Positions 37,622 to 45,898 of a stretch of DNA of 64,000 bases are shown piece by piece. The notes beneath the pieces were generated by a model. That model worked only from the letters and a program-made list of their open reading frames with translations, was not told the origin of the DNA and ran no database searches. Position 1 is the stretch's first letter. Every line of letters starts with the position of its first letter. The stretch is from Bosea sp. (in: a-proteobacteria) (GTDB taxonomy: Bacteria > Pseudomonadota > Alphaproteobacteria > Rhizobiales > Beijerinckiaceae). The stretch spans positions 2,294,501 to 2,358,500 of the forward strand of contig NZ_JAMLIX010000001.1 of assembly GCF_023953965.1 (NCBI RefSeq), read 5' to 3'. The position numbers and the translations under genes are program-made.

Positions 37622-39250
37622 TCAGAGCGCTCTTGCCATCTCGCGCAGGCGGAATTTCTGGATCTTGCCGGTCGAGGTCTTGGGCACCTCGGCGAAAACG
37701 ATGGTGCGCGGGCATTTGAACGCGGCCAGATGCTCGCGGCACCAGGCGGTGATCTCGGCCTCCGTCACGGTCCTGCCCGGCTTCAGCTCGACGAAGGCGC
37801 AGGGGCTCTCGCCCCATTTCTCGTCGGGGCGGGCGACCACGGCGGCGGTCTGCACGGCCGGGTGCTTGTAGAGCGCGTCCTCGACCTCGATCGAGGAGAT
37901 GTTCTCGCCGCCGGAGATGATGATGTCCTTCGAGCGGTCCTTGAGCTGGATGTAGCCGTCGGGATAGCGCACGCCGAGATCGCCGGTGTGGAACCAGCCC
38001 CCGGCAAAGGCGGTCCCGGTCGCCCGCGGATTGCCGAGATAGCCCTTCATCACGACATTGCCGCGCATCATCACTTCGCCGAGCGTCTCACCGTCGCGCG
38101 GGACGGGCCGCATCGTCTCGGGATCGAGCACGTCGAGTTCTTCGAGCGCCGGATAGCGCACGCCCTGGCGGGCCTTGCGGGCGGCCTGCTCGGCGGGCGT
38201 CAGCGCGTTCCAGTCGTCGTTCCAGTCGTTGACGACCGCGGGGCCGTAGCACTCGGTCAGCCCGTAGAGATGCGTCACCTCGAAGCCGGCCTGCTTCATG
38301 CCGGCGAGCACCGCCTCGGGCGGCGGCGCGGCGGCGGTGAAGAAGGAGACCGTCTGGGGAAAGTCGCGGCGCTCCTCGGGCGACGCGTTGAGCAGCGTCG
38401 ACATCACGATCGGCGCGCCGCACAGATGCGTGACGCCGTGATCGGCGAGCGCATCGTACATCGCTCCGGCGCGGACCTGGCGCAGGCAGACATGGGTGCC
38501 GGCGACGATCGAGAGCGTCCAGGGGAAGCACCAGCCGTTGCAGTGGAACATCGGCAGCGTCCAGAGATAGACCGGGTGGCGGCCGAGATTGCCGGTGATG
38601 ACGTTGGAGGTGGCGAGCAGGCTCGCGCCGCGATGGTGGTAGACCACGCCCTTGGGATCGCCGGTGGTGCCGGAGGTGTAGTTGAGCGTGATCGCGTCCC
38701 ATTCGTCATCGGGCATCGCCCAGGCGAAATCCGGGTCGCCGCCGGCGATGAAATCCTCGTATTCGACCTCGCCCAGGCGCTCGCCCGGCCCGTCATAGAC
38801 CGGATCGTCATAGTCGATGACCAGGGGCTTCACCTTGCACAGGGCGAGCGCCTCCCGGATCGTCTTCGAGAATTCGCGGTCGGCGATCAGGGCCCTGGCG
38901 CCGCCATGATCGAGCGAGAAGGCGATGATCGCCGCATCGAGGCGGGTGTTGAGCGTGTTCAGCACGGCGCCGGCCATCGGCACGCCGTAATGGCATTCGA
39001 GCATGGCAGGCGTGTTGGGCAGCATCGCCGCCACCGTGTCGTTCCTGCCGATGCCGTGGCGCGCCAGCGCCGAGGCGAGCCGGCGCGAGCGGGCGTAGAA
39101 TTCGGCGTAGGAGCGGCGCAGCTTGCCGTGGATGATCGCCGTCCGGTCGGGGAAGACCGAGGCCGCGCGCTCGAGGAAGGGCAGCGGCGTCAGCGGCTGG
39201 AAATTCGCCGGGTTGCGGTCGAGATCGGTGTCATAGGCCGAACGGGTCAT
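37622..39250 (-). CDS. AMP-forming acyl-CoA ligase, DmdB-like
   Basis: A 542-residue ANL-superfamily ligase activating a carboxylic acid through an acyl-AMP. The P-loop reads NYTSGTTGDPKGVVYHHRGA, the adenine loop HLYGLTECYGPA, the A7/A8 region FHTGDLGVRYPDGYIQLKDR and SGGENISSIEVE, and the catalytic lysine is in KTSTGKIQKFRLRE. In length and motif pattern it is closest to the DmdB/medium-chain group (3-methylmercaptopropionyl-CoA ligase and relatives), but substrate cannot be decided from sequence. No dmdC/dmdD neighbours are present. Confidence 0.88.
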   Translation of the reverse strand: MTRSAYDTDLDRNPANFQPLTPLPFLERAASVFPDRTAIIHGKLRRSYAEFYARSRRLASALARHGIGRNDTVAAMLPNTPAMLECHYGVPMAGAVLNTLNTRLDAAIIAFSLDHGGARALIADREFSKTIREALALCKVKPLVIDYDDPVYDGPGERLGEVEYEDFIAGGDPDFAWAMPDDEWDAITLNYTSGTTGDPKGVVYHHRGASLLATSNVITGNLGRHPVYLWTLPMFHCNGWCFPWTLSIVAGTHVCLRQVRAGAMYDALADHGVTHLCGAPIVMSTLLNASPEERRDFPQTVSFFTAAAPPPEAVLAGMKQAGFEVTHLYGLTECYGPAVVNDWNDDWNALTPAEQAARKARQGVRYPALEELDVLDPETMRPVPRDGETLGEVMMRGNVVMKGYLGNPRATGTAFAGGWFHTGDLGVRYPDGYIQLKDRSKDIIISGGENISSIEVEDALYKHPAVQTAAVVARPDEKWGESPCAFVELKPGRTVTEAEITAWCREHLAAFKCPRTIVFAEVPKTSTGKIQKFRLREMARAL

Positions 39251-39354
39251 CGGGAATGTTCCTCACAAGCGCAGGCGAGCCTACCGGCCGGCTGACGCTT
39301 GCGTAATCCATCCCTTTTTCCGATGCGGCGCAATCGCGGGAGGTCCGGACGGCC

Positions 39355-40119
39355 TCAACCCAGGAGGTGGAGATCGTGTATCCCGCTCCAGACGAGCTTC
39401 GCGCCGACGAGCAGCAGGAGCCAGTAGATCAGGCCGTAGAAGCGCTCGGCCGGGATCCGCCGGACCAGCCAGACGCCGGCGAAGGTCGCGGCGATGGCGA
39501 AGGGCAGGAGCGCGGCCGAGGCCGCGAGGTTTTGCCGGTTGAACTGGCCGAGCGCGAGATAGGGGACGACCTTCACCAGATTCATCGAGGCGAAGAAGAT
39601 CGCGCCCGTGCCGACAAAGACGGCCGGCGGCAGCTTCTGCGGCATGACGTAGATCTGGAAGGGCGGGCCGCCGGCATGGGCGACCATGCTGGTGAAGCCC
39701 GTGATGAAGCCCCAGAGGCTGCCCGGGCCCCAGGCCGCGCGCGTCGCCGCCGGTGGGCGCTTGCCGTCACCCGTGAGCCGGCGCAGCGCGAAGCCGATCG
39801 AGATCAGCCCGACCACGAGGCCGACCGCCGCGTCGGGAACCTTCGCCGCCAGGAGATAGCCGGCCAGGATGCCGACGGACGCACCCGGCGCCAGGATTGC
39901 GAGGTTGCGGCGGTCGAACTCCCGGCGATAGGACCAGACCGAGACCACGTCCTGCGCGATCAGCAGCGGCAGCAGGATCGCGGCGGCCGTTACCGGTGAG
40001 ACGACGAGCGCCATCACCGGCACGGCGAGCAGGCCGAGCCCGGCAAAGCCGCCCTTTGCGAGCCCCGACAGGATGACGGCCGGGACCATGGTGGCGAAGA
40101 AGGCGAGGTCGAAGGACAT
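39355..40119 (-). CDS. TauE/SafE family sulfite exporter-type permease
   Basis: A 254-residue inner-membrane protein with about eight hydrophobic segments, matching TauE/SafE: opening VPAVILSGLAKGGFAGLG, the repeat LLPLLIAQDVVSVWSYRREF, and the second-half GFTSMVAHAGGPPFQIYVMPQ. Relatives move sulfite, sulfoacetate or other organosulfur anions. ATG 40119 is preferred to 40254, which adds an Arg-rich leader. It is divergent from the PrpE-like gene. Confidence 0.85.
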   Translation of the reverse strand: MSFDLAFFATMVPAVILSGLAKGGFAGLGLLAVPVMALVVSPVTAAAILLPLLIAQDVVSVWSYRREFDRRNLAILAPGASVGILAGYLLAAKVPDAAVGLVVGLISIGFALRRLTGDGKRPPAATRAAWGPGSLWGFITGFTSMVAHAGGPPFQIYVMPQKLPPAVFVGTGAIFFASMNLVKVVPYLALGQFNRQNLAASAALLPFAIAATFAGVWLVRRIPAERFYGLIYWLLLLVGAKLVWSGIHDLHLLG

Positions 40120-40294
40120 GGAGGACGCTGTGCCGCCGGGCCGGGAGGTGTAGAACGGGATGGGCGAAAGTCTTAAATCTCCGCGCTTGCGCCGAGCGAG
40201 GGGGAATGCACAGGATTTCGCGCGCAACCAGCCCCGCCGTCGCCGGCTCGCCACGGGGCTTTAGGACGAAACCCGGCGCAGAGGAACGCTTGCG

Positions 40295-42229
40295 ATGAAT
40301 GGCCCCCATGCGGCGCCCGCCCGTCCGGCGCCAGGCTATGCCGAAACCTATGCGCGCTGGCGGGACGATCCGGACGGCTACTGGCTCGAACTGGCCAAAG
40401 GCATCGACTGGATCAGGCCGCCGGAGCGGGCTTTCGATCCGGCCGCGGGCGTCTATGGCCGCTGGTTTCCCGACGCGACCTGCAACACCGCGTTCAACGC
40501 GCTCGACCGCCATGTCCGCGACGGGCGTGGCGAGCAGGCCGCGCTGATCTACGACAGCCCCGTCACCGGGACGAAGGCACGCTATTCCTACGCCGAGATG
40601 CTGGACGAGGTCGCGACGCTCGCAGCCGTCTTGCAGGATCTCGGCGTGGCCAAGGGCGACCGCGTCATCATCTACATGCCGATGGTGCCGGAGGCGGTCT
40701 TCGCCATGCTCGCCTCGGCGCGCATCGGCGCCGTGCATTCGGTCGTCTTCGGCGGCTTCGCCGCCAAGGAGCTGGCGACGCGCATCGACGACGCCGCGCC
40801 AAAAGTCATCCTGACCGCGAGCTGCGGCATCGAGCCTGCGCGCGTGGTCGAATACAAGCCCCTGCTCGACGGCGCGATCGCGATGGCCGGGCACAAGCCG
40901 CAGGCTTGCGTCGTGCTGGCGCGGCCGCAGGCGCAAGCCGCGATGCAAGCCGGGCGCGACCAGGACTGGCGCGCGCTCACCGATGCCGCCAGGGCCGCCG
41001 GGCGCAAGGCGGATTGCGTCGAGCTCAAGGCGACGGACCCGCTCTACATCCTCTATACCTCCGGCACGACCGGCCGGCCGAAAGGCGTGGTGCGCGACAA
41101 TGGCGGCCATATGGTCGTGCTCAAGGCGACGATGGACCAGCTCTACGGCGTCGGGCCGGGCGAGGTGATGTTCACCGCCTCCGATGTCGGCTGGGTGGTC
41201 GGCCACAGCTACATCGTCTATGCGCCGCTGATCCAGGGCGCGACCACCGTGCTCTACGAGGGCAAGCCGGTCGGCACGCCCGATCCGAGCGCCTTCTGGC
41301 GGGTCATCGCCGAGCACGGCGTCAAGGTGCTGTTCACGGCGCCGACCGCCTTCCGGGCCATCCGCAAGGAGGACCCGGAGGGCCGATATCTCGCAGGCCA
41401 CGACCTGTCGGGCTTCAAGGCGCTGTTCCTCGCCGGCGAGCGGGCCGATCCCGAGACGCTGAAATGGGCCGAGGCGCTGCTCGAGGTGCCGGTGATCGAC
41501 CATTGGTGGCAGACCGAGAGCGGCTCGCCGATCGTCGGCGATCCGATGGGACTGGGGCTGCTGCCGGTCAAGCACGGCTCGCCGACCGTGCCGCTGCCGG
41601 GCTGGGACGTGCAGTGCCTGGACGAGGGCGGGCGGGCGGTCGAGCCCGGTCATATGGGCGCGATCGTGCTGAAGCTGCCGCTGCCGCCCGGAGCCCTGAC
41701 GACGCTCTGGCAGGACGATGCCCGTTTCCGGGAAGGCTATCTCGCGACCTATCCGGGCTACTACAACACTTCGGATGCCGGCTTCATCGATGAGGACGGC
41801 TATGTCTTCATCATGGGCCGCACCGACGACATCATCAACGTCGCCGGCCACCGGCTCTCGACCGGCGGGATGGAGGAGGTGCTGGCGGCGCATCCGGCCG
41901 TGGCGGAATGCGCGGTCGTCGGCATCCGCGATGCGCTCAAGGGCGAGCAGCCCTGCGGCTTCGTCGTGCTCAAGGCGGGGGCGACGCACTCGCCGGAAGA
42001 GGTCGAGCGCGAGCTCATCGTGCTTGTGCGCGAGCGGATCGGGCCGGTGGCCGCGTTCAAGCTGGCGCTGACGGTTGCCCGGCTGCCGAAGACCCGCTCC
42101 GGCAAGATCCTGCGCGCGACGATGAAGAAGATCGCCGACGGCGAGGATTACACGGTGCCGGCGACGATCGAGGACATCACGGTGCTGGGCGAGATCGGCA
42201 TCGCGCTGAAGGGCAGGGGGATCGGGTAG
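40295..42229 (+). CDS. prpE: Propionate-CoA ligase (PrpE-like)
   Basis: A 644-residue acetyl/propionyl-CoA synthetase. It carries the N-terminal ACAS domain (YAETYARWRDDPDGYWLELA), the P-loop LYILYTSGTTGRPKGVVRDN typical of PrpE, the CoA-site region SDVGWVVGHSYIVYAPLI, DHWWQTESGSPI, and the lysine of KTRSGKILRATMKKIADGE. Among this group, the VVRDNGGHMV continuation is characteristic of propionyl-CoA synthetase rather than Acs. AGAGGAACGCTTGCG precedes the start. It is free-standing, so its physiological acid is inferred. Confidence 0.9.
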   Translation: MNGPHAAPARPAPGYAETYARWRDDPDGYWLELAKGIDWIRPPERAFDPAAGVYGRWFPDATCNTAFNALDRHVRDGRGEQAALIYDSPVTGTKARYSYAEMLDEVATLAAVLQDLGVAKGDRVIIYMPMVPEAVFAMLASARIGAVHSVVFGGFAAKELATRIDDAAPKVILTASCGIEPARVVEYKPLLDGAIAMAGHKPQACVVLARPQAQAAMQAGRDQDWRALTDAARAAGRKADCVELKATDPLYILYTSGTTGRPKGVVRDNGGHMVVLKATMDQLYGVGPGEVMFTASDVGWVVGHSYIVYAPLIQGATTVLYEGKPVGTPDPSAFWRVIAEHGVKVLFTAPTAFRAIRKEDPEGRYLAGHDLSGFKALFLAGERADPETLKWAEALLEVPVIDHWWQTESGSPIVGDPMGLGLLPVKHGSPTVPLPGWDVQCLDEGGRAVEPGHMGAIVLKLPLPPGALTTLWQDDARFREGYLATYPGYYNTSDAGFIDEDGYVFIMGRTDDIINVAGHRLSTGGMEEVLAAHPAVAECAVVGIRDALKGEQPCGFVVLKAGATHSPEEVERELIVLVRERIGPVAAFKLALTVARLPKTRSGKILRATMKKIADGEDYTVPATIEDITVLGEIGIALKGRGIG

Positions 42230-42272
42230 GCGACCCACCGCGACGCCGATCTTCCGGAAACCGGGGCCTGAA

Positions 42273-43004
42273 TCAGCCCTCGTCGTCCTCGTCCTCGGCC
42301 GGGCGCTTGAGCTGCTTCAGCTTGGCGAAGACGGAATCGACGTCGATCGCCGCTTCCTCCTCGCGCTTCGGCCGGCTCATGTCGGCGAAGGGCTGGCTCT
42401 CGCTGCGCGCGGGCTCCGGCGCGGTGGTCTCCTCGGCCGGCAGCAGCGTCGAGCCGGTCTCGGCGAGCGCCGCCGGGCGGTCCTTGGCGGCGCGGCCGAC
42501 CTCGAAGTCGAGGTCGATCTGCGAGCACAGGCCGAGGCTGACCGGGTCGATCGGCGTCAGCGACTGGGCGTTCCAGTGGGTCCGGTCGCGGATCTGCGCG
42601 ATGGTCGACTTGGTCGTGCCGATCAGGCGGATGATCTGCGCGTCCTTGAGCTCGGGGTGGTTGCGCAAGAGCCAGAGGATGGCGTTCGGCCGGTCCTGGC
42701 GCTTCGAGACGGGGGTGTAGCGCGGACCCTTGGCGCGCTTGACCTCCGGCACCTTCACCTTGCGCTCGGCCAGGTGCAGCTGGTGGGCCGGATTCTTGGC
42801 GGCGCGCTCCAGCTCCTCGCGGGTAAGCTGGCCGGAGGTGATCGGGTCGAGGCCCTTGATGCCGGCGGCGACCTCGCCATCCGCGATGCCGCGCACCTCG
42901 AGCGGGTGGAGCTTGCAGAACTCGGCGATCTGCTCGAAGGTCAGCGAGGTGTTCTCGACCAGCCAGACCGCGGTGGCCTTGGGCATCAGCGGGGTTTGTG
43001 ACAC
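42273..43004 (-). CDS. TrcR-type cell-cycle regulator (DUF1013)
   Basis: A 243-residue conserved alphaproteobacterial protein annotated in recent genomes as cell cycle transcriptional regulator TrcR (DUF1013). The start is GTG 43004 (SQTPLMPKATAVWLVENTSL follows), with AGAGGAGACC upstream. The N-terminal half contains LTFEQIAEFCKLHPLEVRGI and HPELKDAQIIRLIGTTKSTI, both with helix-turn-helix shape, and the C-terminus is acidic and disordered (PAEDEDDEG). It occurs about 1.8 kb from rcdA. Confidence 0.85.
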   Translation of the reverse strand: MSQTPLMPKATAVWLVENTSLTFEQIAEFCKLHPLEVRGIADGEVAAGIKGLDPITSGQLTREELERAAKNPAHQLHLAERKVKVPEVKRAKGPRYTPVSKRQDRPNAILWLLRNHPELKDAQIIRLIGTTKSTIAQIRDRTHWNAQSLTPIDPVSLGLCSQIDLDFEVGRAAKDRPAALAETGSTLLPAEETTAPEPARSESQPFADMSRPKREEEAAIDVDSVFAKLKQLKRPAEDEDDEG

Positions 43005-43199
43005 GGGGGACGGTCTCCTCTTCGCCTGCGCGCAGCCGCCCGGGGCACGCAAAGGCAGGGTCGCGGACAAAAGCTCTCATGCGCCGACCGGCCTCCCCGG
43101 CCGGCCATCCAAATCATCGACGATGAGCAGGATGGCGCGCCTTATAGGCGAGGGCGGGGCGGGTGTCCATGAAAAGCGTGTGATATGAGAGGTCGCGGC

Positions 43200-44198
43200 T
43201 CACACCGTCAGCACGATCTTGCCGATATGGGCGCTGGACTCCATCAGGCGGTGTGCGTCCGCCGCCTCAGCCAGCGGGAAGGTCGCATGGATCGGCGGCT
43301 TGCAGCGCCCCGCTTCCAGCAGCGGCCAGACCTTTTCGGAGAGCGCGGCGGCGATCGTCGCCTTCTCGGCCACGCTGCGCGGGCGCAGCGTCGAGCCGGT
43401 ATGGGTCAGCCGCTTCAGCATCAGCCGGCCGAAATTGACCGTCGCCTTCGGGCCGCTGAGGAAGGCGATCTGGACGATGCGGCCCTGATCGGCGGCGGCC
43501 TCGTAGTTGCGGTCGATATAGTCGCCACCGACCATGTCGAGGATCAGGTCGACGCCGCGCCTGCCGGTCGCGGCCTTCGCCACCGCTACGAAATCCTCGG
43601 TCCGGTAGTTGATCGCGTGGTCGGCGCCGAGCGCGCGGCAGGCGGCGCATTTGTCCTCGGAACCGGCGGTTGCCAGGACCGTCGCGTCGAACGCCTTGGC
43701 GAGCTGGATCGCCGTGGTGCCGATGCCCGACGAGCCGCCATGGACGAGAAAGCTCTCGCCGGCCTGCAAGCCCCCGCGCTGGAAGACATTGCTCCACACC
43801 GTGAAGAAGGTCTCCGGGATCGCCCCCGCCTCGGTGAGGGTGAGGCCGCCGGGGACGGGCAGGGCGTTCGTCTCGTCGACCACGGCATATTGCGCATAGC
43901 CGCCGCCGGCGACGAGGGCGCAGACGCCGGCGCCGATGGCGAAGCGCCGGGCGCCCGCGCCCTGCGCCACCACCGTGCCGGCGAATTCGAGGCCGGGGAT
44001 GTCGGAGGCGCCGGGTGGCGGATTGTAGCCGCCCTGACGCTGGAGGACGTCGGGGCGGTTGATGCCGGCCGCGGCGACGGCGACCAGGATCTGGCCCGGG
44101 CCGGGCTGCGGGACCGGGCGCGTTTCCGGCCGCAGCACTTCGGGGCCGCCCGGCGCCGCCATGCCGATCGCCGTCATCGTCTCAGGGATGCTGGTCAT
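43200..44198 (-). CDS. NAD(P)H quinone oxidoreductase (zeta-crystallin type)
   Basis: A 332-residue medium-chain dehydrogenase of the quinone oxidoreductase/PIG3 group. The catalytic-domain motif is AAGINRPDVLQRQGGYNPPPG, the cofactor loop VHGGSSGIGTTAIQLAKAF, and no zinc-ligand cysteine pattern is present, consistent with the zinc-free QOR type. ATG 44198 is used; a further in-frame start at 44342 reads through unrelated sequence. It is divergent from the DUF1192 gene. Confidence 0.9.
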   Translation of the reverse strand: MTSIPETMTAIGMAAPGGPEVLRPETRPVPQPGPGQILVAVAAAGINRPDVLQRQGGYNPPPGASDIPGLEFAGTVVAQGAGARRFAIGAGVCALVAGGGYAQYAVVDETNALPVPGGLTLTEAGAIPETFFTVWSNVFQRGGLQAGESFLVHGGSSGIGTTAIQLAKAFDATVLATAGSEDKCAACRALGADHAINYRTEDFVAVAKAATGRRGVDLILDMVGGDYIDRNYEAAADQGRIVQIAFLSGPKATVNFGRLMLKRLTHTGSTLRPRSVAEKATIAAALSEKVWPLLEAGRCKPPIHATFPLAEAADAHRLMESSAHIGKIVLTV

Positions 44199-44294
44199 GG
44201 GTGCGGTGTCCTTTCGGATTGGTGCGTCGCAGCGTGACTGCGGTGCAAACTCGTCTAGCTTGCCGCGCGCAGTTTGAGCAGATGCGAGGCCGCC

Positions 44295-44495
44295 ATGTCG
44301 ATATTCCCGGAGGACGACCGCTCCAAGCCGAAGGGCGTTCACGAGATCGGGCAGGATCTGTCGATGCTGTCCCTGGCCGAGATCGACGAGCGCATCGCAG
44401 CGCTCGAGGCCGAGATCGAGCGCCTCGTCGAGACGCGGGCACGCAAGGACGCCTCGCGCTCGGCGGCGGATGCGTTCTTCCGCAAGCCCGCCTGA
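44295..44495 (+). CDS. DUF1192 family protein
   Basis: A 66-residue alphaproteobacterial protein of unknown function, recognised by MSIFPEDDRSKPKGVHEIGQ and the coiled-coil LAEIDERIAALEAEIERLV. The start at 44295 has GCGAGG just upstream. It is the first gene of a plus-strand run that continues with a candidate small RNA and rcdA. Confidence 0.88.
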   Translation: MSIFPEDDRSKPKGVHEIGQDLSMLSLAEIDERIAALEAEIERLVETRARKDASRSAADAFFRKPA

Positions 44496-44519
44496 AAAAG
44501 CGCCAAAAAGAAACGGCCG

Positions 44520-44534
44520 TTAAGGGAGCGTTAA
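44520..44534 (+). promoter_or_regulatory. CtrA box (TTAA-N7-TTAA)
   Basis: TTAA at 44520-44523, seven bases, TTAA at 44531-44534: an exact match to the alphaproteobacterial CtrA-binding consensus. It lies 25 bases past the DUF1192 stop and, with TATGAA at 44546-44551 as a -10-like element, would direct transcription starting near 44556-44558. Confidence 0.7.
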
Positions 44535-44555
44535 TGATTCCAAAGTATGAATCGC

Positions 44556-44650
44556 AACATCCAGTTTGTCTGGATGTCGAGTGGCTCCTGCCCACTCTGT
44601 TTGACGCCTCCCTGTTGACCTTCGAGCCGCCTCCAGGCGGCTCTTTTTTT
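44556..44650 (+). ncRNA. Candidate small RNA (two hairpins plus intrinsic terminator)
   Basis: No protein frame is convincing in this gap. Reading as RNA: hairpin 1 pairs ACATCCAG (44557-44564) with CTGGATGT (44570-44577), loop TTTGT; hairpin 2 pairs GAGTGG (44579-44584) with CCACTC (44592-44597), loop CTCCTGC; a single-stranded stretch follows, containing GCCTCCC; then the terminator GAGCCGCC/GGCGGCTC (44624-44643) with a run of seven Ts. The CU-rich loop and spacer look like anti-Shine-Dalgarno seed regions of Hfq-type trans-acting RNAs, and the layout recalls the alphaproteobacterial suhB/MmgR family. Identity with that family is only a suggestion from memory. Confidence 0.6.
44624..44650 (+). 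terminator. Strong intrinsic terminator of the small RNA
   Basis: Perfect 8-pair stem GAGCCGCC/GGCGGCTC (44624-44631 and 44636-44643) with loop TCCA, followed by seven T residues (44644-44650). Confidence 0.92.
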
Positions 44651-44688
44651 GTCCGCGCGCCTTGCTGCCGCCACAGGGTTTAGCCTCG

Positions 44689-44700
44689 TTAAGGTTAACC
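44689..44700 (+). promoter_or_regulatory. Possible CtrA half-sites upstream of rcdA
   Basis: TTAAGGTTAACC contains two adjacent TTAA elements, the second part of the TTAACC half-site, about 112 bases before the rcdA start. Spacing does not match the full TTAA-N7-TTAA box, so this is weaker than the site at 44520. Confidence 0.35.
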
Positions 44701-44811
44701 GGACCTTACCGGCGCCGGAGCGCGCGATCGGCGCTATCCTTGCGACCTCGGCTGCTGACCCGTGACGTGTTCCTCAAAGGCGCACGGGGTTGTGCCGATG
44801 GGGGACACCGC

Positions 44812-45330
44812 ATGTACGACGCCCAACTGCTCGATTCCCGGACGCAAGGCGAGGCGATCTCGTTTGCGCGCGGCTTCGTGCGCTCCGAAGCCTTCATGCT
44901 GCTGTTCCGCGAGGGCATGGGGCTGGTCGAGCAGACGGCCGCCTATCTCGACGGCGACGGGCGCAAGGACGCCGCCGCCCTGCCGCGCGAGGCGGCCTTG
45001 ACCTATGCCACCGAAAGCATGCGCCTGACGACCCGGCTGATGCAGATCGCCTCCTGGCTCCTGGTGCAGCGCGCGGTCGCGGAAGGCGAACTCACCGCCG
45101 AGCAGGCCCGCAGCGAGCACGCCAAGGTCAAGACCGGTGAGCCGATGGCCGCGCCGGCCGAGTCCGTCCTGGCGCAGCTGCCGGAGCGGCTCGGCGCGCT
45201 GGTGATGCATGCGCTCAGGCTCCAGGAGCGCATCCACCATCTCGAGCGGCAGATGTCAGGCACGCCTTCCGCGCGCGCCAACCCGGTTCTGGACCAGCTC
45301 GCGAGCCTCGAGGCACGGCTCGGGCGCTGA
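44812..45330 (+). CDS. rcdA: Regulator of CtrA degradation RcdA (DUF1465)
   Basis: A 172-residue helical protein of the DUF1465 family, named for Caulobacter RcdA, an adaptor that helps deliver CtrA to ClpXP at the cell pole. Characteristic pieces are TQGEAISFARGFVRSEAFM, LYATESMRLTTRLMQIASWL-type helix (here TYATESMRLTTRLMQIASWL) and RVAEGELT-like AVAEGELTAEQA. ATG 44812 follows GGGGGACACC. It is followed by a bidirectional terminator shared with rpmE. The upstream region carries CtrA-like sequence, which fits the known regulatory loop. Confidence 0.9.
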   Translation: MYDAQLLDSRTQGEAISFARGFVRSEAFMLLFREGMGLVEQTAAYLDGDGRKDAAALPREAALTYATESMRLTTRLMQIASWLLVQRAVAEGELTAEQARSEHAKVKTGEPMAAPAESVLAQLPERLGALVMHALRLQERIHHLERQMSGTPSARANPVLDQLASLEARLGR

Positions 45331-45356
45331 CGAGGCAATCCGCGCGCAAAAACGGA

Positions 45357-45380
45357 AAACCCGGCCTTAAGGCCGGGTTT
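45357..45380. terminator. Bidirectional terminator between rcdA and rpmE
   Basis: AAACCCGGCC (45357-45366) pairs with GGCCGGGTTT (45371-45380), loop TTAA; both flanks are T-rich in their respective direction of reading (CTTTGT on the plus side, CCGTTTTT on the minus side). It lies between convergent rcdA and rpmE. Confidence 0.9.
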
Positions 45381-45422
45381 CTTTGTCTGAGGTCAAGGAC
45401 AAGGGCGCCTGGGTGCCGCAGA

Positions 45423-45659
45423 TCACTTCTTGCCGATCGCGCCCAGGCCGCCGAAGCGCGAGTTGAAGCGCGAGACGCGCCCGCCGCGATCCATCAGCTG
45501 CTGGGTGCCGCCGGTCCAAGCCGGATGCGTCTTGGGGTCGATGTCGAGGTTGAGCGTGTCGCCTTCCTTGCCGAAGGTCGAGCGGGTGACGTATTCGGTA
45601 CCATCGGTCATGACGACCTTGATGGTGTGGTAATCGGGGTGGATGCCGGTCTTGGCCAT
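45423..45659 (-). CDS. rpmE: 50S ribosomal protein bL31
   Basis: bL31, 78 residues, recognised from [40 protein letters not shown] and the final [11 protein letters not shown]. It has no cysteine, so it is the zinc-independent (C-) form common in rhizobia. The start at 45659 has GAGGATATCGCC upstream. Confidence 0.97.
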   Translation of the reverse strand: MAKTGIHPDYHTIKVVMTDGTEYVTRSTFGKEGDTLNLDIDPKTHPAWTGGTQQLMDRGGRVSRFNSRFGGLGAIGKK

Positions 45660-45898
45660 GGCGATATCCTCAAAACTTACAAAAACGGGCATGTCGACAA
45701 GCAGGCGAGCCTGCCCGGCCCGTCGAAAGAATTCGGATGAGCCTGTCGTGAAGTCGCGTGCACATATCGCAGCCGGCGCTGCAGCGCAAGCGCTGCCCTG
45801 CGGCGTTGCGTCGTTTGCCAAGCCCGCCGCGATCGGCTTGACGAGATCGATTGAAAGAGCGCGCTTGGTGCGTGCGGAAGATGCAGGAGGCCCGGCGC

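Noticed and set aside
39767..42238. An 823-residue minus-strand frame covering the PrpE-like gene and part of the TauE gene.
   Set aside because: Composition is artefactual and both real genes have clear family motifs in other frames.
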